Assembly: GCF_965661665.1 (NCBI RefSeq)
Contig: NZ_CBFIEO010000009.1
Location: 1 to 64,000, forward strand
Source of the DNA: Cognatiyoonia sp965661665
Lineage (GTDB): Bacteria; Pseudomonadota; Alphaproteobacteria; Rhodobacterales; Rhodobacteraceae
Direction: 5' to 3'
DNA: 64,000 nucleotides
Position numbers and translations under genes: made by a program. Below, in pieces: positions 61,082 through 64,000 of this stretch. The notes under the pieces are model-generated. The model was given only the letters and a program-made list of their open reading frames with translations. It was not told the DNA's origin and did not search any database. Within the stretch, counting starts at the first letter, position 1, and every line of letters begins with the position of its first letter.

Positions 61082-62467
61082 ATGGACCTAAACAACTTCA
61101 CGAATGATCCAGAAGCGATCGTCGAGGCCGACCGCGCCCACGTTTGGCATCACCTGAGCCAGCACAAACCATACGACATGGGTGTCGATCCCCGCATCAT
61201 CGTTGAGGGCAAGGGCATGCGCCTTTGGGACATCAAGGGCAAAGAGCATATCGACTCCGTCTCTGGTGGTGTTTGGACCGTGAACATCGGCTATGGTCGG
61301 GAGCGGATGGGCAAGGCGATTGCCGATGCAGTGACTAAGATGTGCTTCTTCGGCGGCTCTTTGGGCACGATCCCCGGTGCGCGTTTTTCTGAGATGCTGA
61401 CCGAGAAAATGCCAGGGCTGGACCGTGTGTATTACGCCAACTCCGGCTCTGAGGCGAATGAGAAAGCGTTCAAGATGGTCCGCCAGATCAGCCACAAGCA
61501 CTACGGCGGCAAGAAGAACAAGATTCTTTACCGTGAACGCGACTACCACGGCTCCACCATAGCGACGATGTCGGCGGGTGGTCAGGACGAGCGCAACGCA
61601 CAGTTTGGTCCATTCACACCGGGGTTCGTGCGGGTGCCGCACTGCCTCGAATACCGCGCGCAGGACGAATATGCGGGCGACAGCTATGGCGTGAAAGCAG
61701 CCGAAGCGATTGAAGAGGTCATTCTGCGCGAAGGCCCAGACACGGTTGGCGCGCTTTGCCTTGAGCCGATCACCGCAGGTGGTGGCGTGATTGTTCCGCC
61801 AAAAGGCTATTGGGAGAAGGTGCAGGAGATCTGCAAAAAGTACAACATCCTGCTTCACATCGACGAGGTTGTCTGTGGCTTGGGGCGGACCGGCACATGG
61901 TTCGGCTATCAGCACTTCGGCATCCAGCCGGATATCGTGACGATGGCAAAGGGTGTCGCCTCTGGCTATGCCGCAATTTCCTGTTGCGTCACCACGAATG
62001 AGGTGTTCGACAAGTTCAAGGACGACACCGACAAGCTTGGCTTCTTCCGTGATATTTCGACCTTTGGCGGCTGCACTGGCGGTCCGGCTGCGGCGATTGA
62101 GAACATGAAGATCATCGAGGAAGAAGATCTGCTGGGCAATTCCGTCACGGTCGGTGCCCACCTGAAAGCGCAGCTGGAAGCGCTGTCGGAGAAGCACGCT
62201 GTGATTGGTCAGGTCCGGGGCAAAGGTTTGTTTGCCGGCGCGGAACTGGTTGCGGATCGCGGCACGAAAGAGCCGGTGGATGAGAAGAAGGTCATGGCCG
62301 TTGTGGCGGATTGTATGCAGCAGGGCGTCATCATCGGCGCGACCAACCGGTCGCTTCCGGGCTACAACAACACCCTACTCTTCGCGCCCCCGCTGATCGC
62401 CACAACCGACGACATCGACGCTGTCGTAGACGCTGTTGACCAAGCTCTGACCCGCGTTTTGGGGTAG
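61082..62467 (+). CDS. tpa: Taurine-pyruvate aminotransferase
   Basis: A 461-residue class III PLP aminotransferase that converts taurine and pyruvate to sulfoacetaldehyde and alanine. Features are GGVWTVNIGYGRERMG, ANSGSEANEKAF, the Asp in HIDEVVCGLGRTGTW, and the PLP Lys in VTMAKGVASGYAA. Length and start MDLNNFTNDPEA resemble roseobacter Tpa. Next step, Xsc, is not in the window. A terminator follows, then tauR on the same strand. Confidence 0.92.
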   Translation: MDLNNFTNDPEAIVEADRAHVWHHLSQHKPYDMGVDPRIIVEGKGMRLWDIKGKEHIDSVSGGVWTVNIGYGRERMGKAIADAVTKMCFFGGSLGTIPGARFSEMLTEKMPGLDRVYYANSGSEANEKAFKMVRQISHKHYGGKKNKILYRERDYHGSTIATMSAGGQDERNAQFGPFTPGFVRVPHCLEYRAQDEYAGDSYGVKAAEAIEEVILREGPDTVGALCLEPITAGGGVIVPPKGYWEKVQEICKKYNILLHIDEVVCGLGRTGTWFGYQHFGIQPDIVTMAKGVASGYAAISCCVTTNEVFDKFKDDTDKLGFFRDISTFGGCTGGPAAAIENMKIIEEEDLLGNSVTVGAHLKAQLEALSEKHAVIGQVRGKGLFAGAELVADRGTKEPVDEKKVMAVVADCMQQGVIIGATNRSLPGYNNTLLFAPPLIATTDDIDAVVDAVDQALTRVLG

Positions 62468-62484
62468 GATCACTTATTGGAACG

Positions 62485-62520
62485 AAGGGCACACGGTCAA
62501 AAGTCTTGTGCCCTTTTTTT
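62485..62520 (+). terminator. Rho-independent terminator after tpa
   Basis: AAGGGCACA pairs with TGTGCCCTT, followed by a run of seven Ts. It starts 18 nt after the tpa stop. Confidence 0.9.
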
Positions 62521-62654
62521 GTTGGACTTTCGTATTTTTGGCGCCTTTCGAGACGTTCGGGATATGTTAATTTAGGATGTATCAATCCTGAATTCCCAAG
62601 CATTTGGGGCTTCTGCAAATTGACTCCGCCATGTTGCCCCACCAAGGTCCGCGC

Positions 62655-64000
62655 ATGGCGATCTCGATCGAGACATTTTTTATTGATCCCAATGGGGAAG
62701 GCACGCTTCAGGCGCGTATTCAACAGATGGTTGCACAGGGCATTCTGGCCGGTCGGTTTAGGCCGGGGGAGAAGTTGCCATCGTCTAGATCAATGGCGAA
62801 GCATCTGGGGGTTAGCCGGATCACGGTCACGCTGGCTTATACCGAGTTGGTTGCTGATGATTATCTAATGTCGCGGGGGCGGTCGGGGTTTTATGTCTCC
62901 GACAATGCACCCGATCCACCCGCTTTTCCGGCGCAGCGGGCTTCTGCAACGACTGTTGATTGGACGCGGGCCATCGGGCAGCGATTTTCGCCCGCCTTGG
63001 GGATGAATAAACCGAGCAATTGGGCGGAGTACGAATACCCGTTCATCTATGGTCAGACGGACCCAGAGCTGTTTGACGGCGCGAACTGGCGAATGTGTGC
63101 CCTACAAGCCTTGGGCAAGCGGGATTTCTCATCGCTGACGTCTGACTATTTCGACGGCGACGATCCGCAGTTGATCGAGTTTATTGCACGCCAGACCCTG
63201 CCCCGTCGCGGCATCCTCGCCAGCCCCGATGAAATCCTTGTCACAATGGGGGCGCAGAACGCGCTTTGGCTCACAGCGCAAGTTTTGCTGACCCAGCGAC
63301 GCTTGGCCGCGATTGAGGATCCTTGCTACCCCGCGCTGCGGTCGATTCTGTTGCAGTCGCGCTGTCAGCTGGCGACGGTGCCAGTGGATGGCGAAGGGTT
63401 GAAGTTGGACGAGTTGCCGTCGGAGACGGACGTTGTCTTTACCACGCCCAGCCACCAATGCCCTACCACCGCCACGATGCCGATGTCACGCAGACAGGCG
63501 CTGTTGGGGCGGGCGAAGGCGGATGATTTCCTTGTCGTTGAAGACGACTATGAATTTGAGATGGCGTTTCTGAAATCGCCGTCGCCGTCGCTCAAATCGT
63601 TGGACCGTGACGGTCGGGTGATTTACGTCGGCTCCTTCTCTAAATCTCTCTTCCCTGGCCTGCGACTTGGCTATCTGGTTGGGCCCGCGCCATTCATCCG
63701 CGAAGCGCGCGCCCTGCGTGCATCGGTCCTTCGGCACGCGCCAGGGCATACGCAGCGCACAGTGAGCTATTTCCTGTCACTGGGGCATTATGATGCGTTG
63801 GTCCGGCGAATGGCGCGGACCTATCACAAGCGACGGCAGGTCTTGGACTCTGCGCTCAACGATATAGACATCAAAGTCGCCGGAAAGGGAGCTTATGGCG
63901 GATCATCAGTCTGGGTGGAGGCACCACACGGCGTGGACACAGGCGTGCTCGCAAAGAATTTGCAACAAGATGGTGTGCTGATTGAGCCCGGTTCACCCTT
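62655..64000 (+). CDS. tauR: MocR/GabR-type transcriptional regulator TauR (partial)
   Basis: At least 448 residues, cut by the window end, close to the expected full length of about 460-480. The N-terminal GntR HTH (GRFRPGEKLPSSRSMAKHLGVS, RITVTLAYTEL) is joined to a PLP aminotransferase-fold domain (SDYFDGDDPQLIEF, VVEDDYEFEM, SFSKSLFPGLRLGYLVG with PLP Lys). In Rhodobacter and Ruegeria TauR activates taurine genes when taurine is present. Here it follows tpa on the same strand with its own promoter region after the terminator. Confidence 0.9.
   Translation, partial: MAISIETFFIDPNGEGTLQARIQQMVAQGILAGRFRPGEKLPSSRSMAKHLGVSRITVTLAYTELVADDYLMSRGRSGFYVSDNAPDPPAFPAQRASATTVDWTRAIGQRFSPALGMNKPSNWAEYEYPFIYGQTDPELFDGANWRMCALQALGKRDFSSLTSDYFDGDDPQLIEFIARQTLPRRGILASPDEILVTMGAQNALWLTAQVLLTQRRLAAIEDPCYPALRSILLQSRCQLATVPVDGEGLKLDELPSETDVVFTTPSHQCPTTATMPMSRRQALLGRAKADDFLVVEDDYEFEMAFLKSPSPSLKSLDRDGRVIYVGSFSKSLFPGLRLGYLVGPAPFIREARALRASVLRHAPGHTQRTVSYFLSLGHYDALVRRMARTYHKRRQVLDSALNDIDIKVAGKGAYGGSSVWVEAPHGVDTGVLAKNLQQDGVLIEPGSP

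Noticed and set aside
61088..62197. Minus-strand open frame of 369 codons
   Set aside because: Antisense to tpa, which has complete aminotransferase motifs. No start context or family match.
1..64000. CRISPR array, toxin-antitoxin pair, prophage or new defence island
   Set aside because: No regularly spaced repeats, cas genes, phage structural genes or typical toxin-antitoxin pairs were seen. The accessory genes are metabolic, transport or decayed.

Overview
The window looks like chromosome from an alphaproteobacterium of the Rhodobacteraceae (Roseobacter group). The support is gene content and order: rpsA-ihfB-lapA-trpF-trpB, irr beside fabA, lnt-corC-ybeY-phoH, a metK preceded by a SAM/SAH riboswitch, and a taurine locus with a MocR-type tauR. 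No rRNA, CRISPR array or complete insertion sequence was seen. The genus cannot be fixed from the sequence alone.

Layout: 1-390 edge of unknown content ending at tRNA-Ser(GCT); 0.6-3.7 kb a secreted aggregation-factor-like protein, ychF, a broken VOC/PhnB gene and trpA; 3.7-6.8 kb a collapsing alpha-glucoside (agl) operon in which only the glucosidase aglA is intact; 6.9-13.3 kb a tripartite tricarboxylate transporter (tctA, tctB, tctC) divergent from a two-component system and an extra periplasmic binding protein; 13.4-15.7 kb an FMN lactate-dehydrogenase-type enzyme and an MFS carrier; 15.8-18.7 kb rplY, pth, a broken DUF2332 gene and DUF2237; 18.7-19.7 kb a PepSY protein beside a broken membrane-bound LuxR-type regulator; 19.8-28.1 kb a housekeeping block (trpB, trpF, lapA, ihfB, rpsA, cmk, aroA, trmB) with a ruined CAT-like acetyltransferase; 28.2-36 kb metK with its riboswitch, lnt, corC, ybeY, phoH, a lipoprotein and broken OmpA gene sharing a module, and miaB; 36-41.5 kb a broken glycosyltransferase-like gene, irr and fabA/fabB/fabI, with foreign-looking genes between fabA and fabB; 41.6-51 kb an accessory run of catabolic and transport genes; 51-57.3 kb tRNA-Arg(TCT), an NDUFS4-type subunit, an M29 peptidase, uvrB and neighbours; 57.4-64 kb taurine uptake (tauABC), taurine-pyruvate aminotransferase (tpa) and tauR, cut by the window edge.

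Gene decay stands out: about a dozen broken genes in 64 kb (VOC/PhnB, lacI tail, aglG, aglK, DUF2332, LuxR-type, CAT, OmpA, glycosyltransferase-like, transketolase N-terminus, Lrp/AsnC, endonuclease/exonuclease/phosphatase). Several carry only in-frame stop codons and no frameshift, so their full protein can still be read through.

The best regulatory signals are a near-perfect 30-bp dyad between tctC and the response regulator, the SAM/SAH riboswitch before metK, three repeats at exact 23-bp spacing between tauA and tpa, a leader that could pair with the PepSY ribosome-binding site, and a hairpin-packed spacer with a 24-bp inverted repeat inside the tct operon. I found no convincing new multi-gene defence or biosynthetic system. 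The nearest candidates for new biology are the tct-linked three-component cluster, the enlarged TauC permease and the shared lipoprotein/OmpA module.
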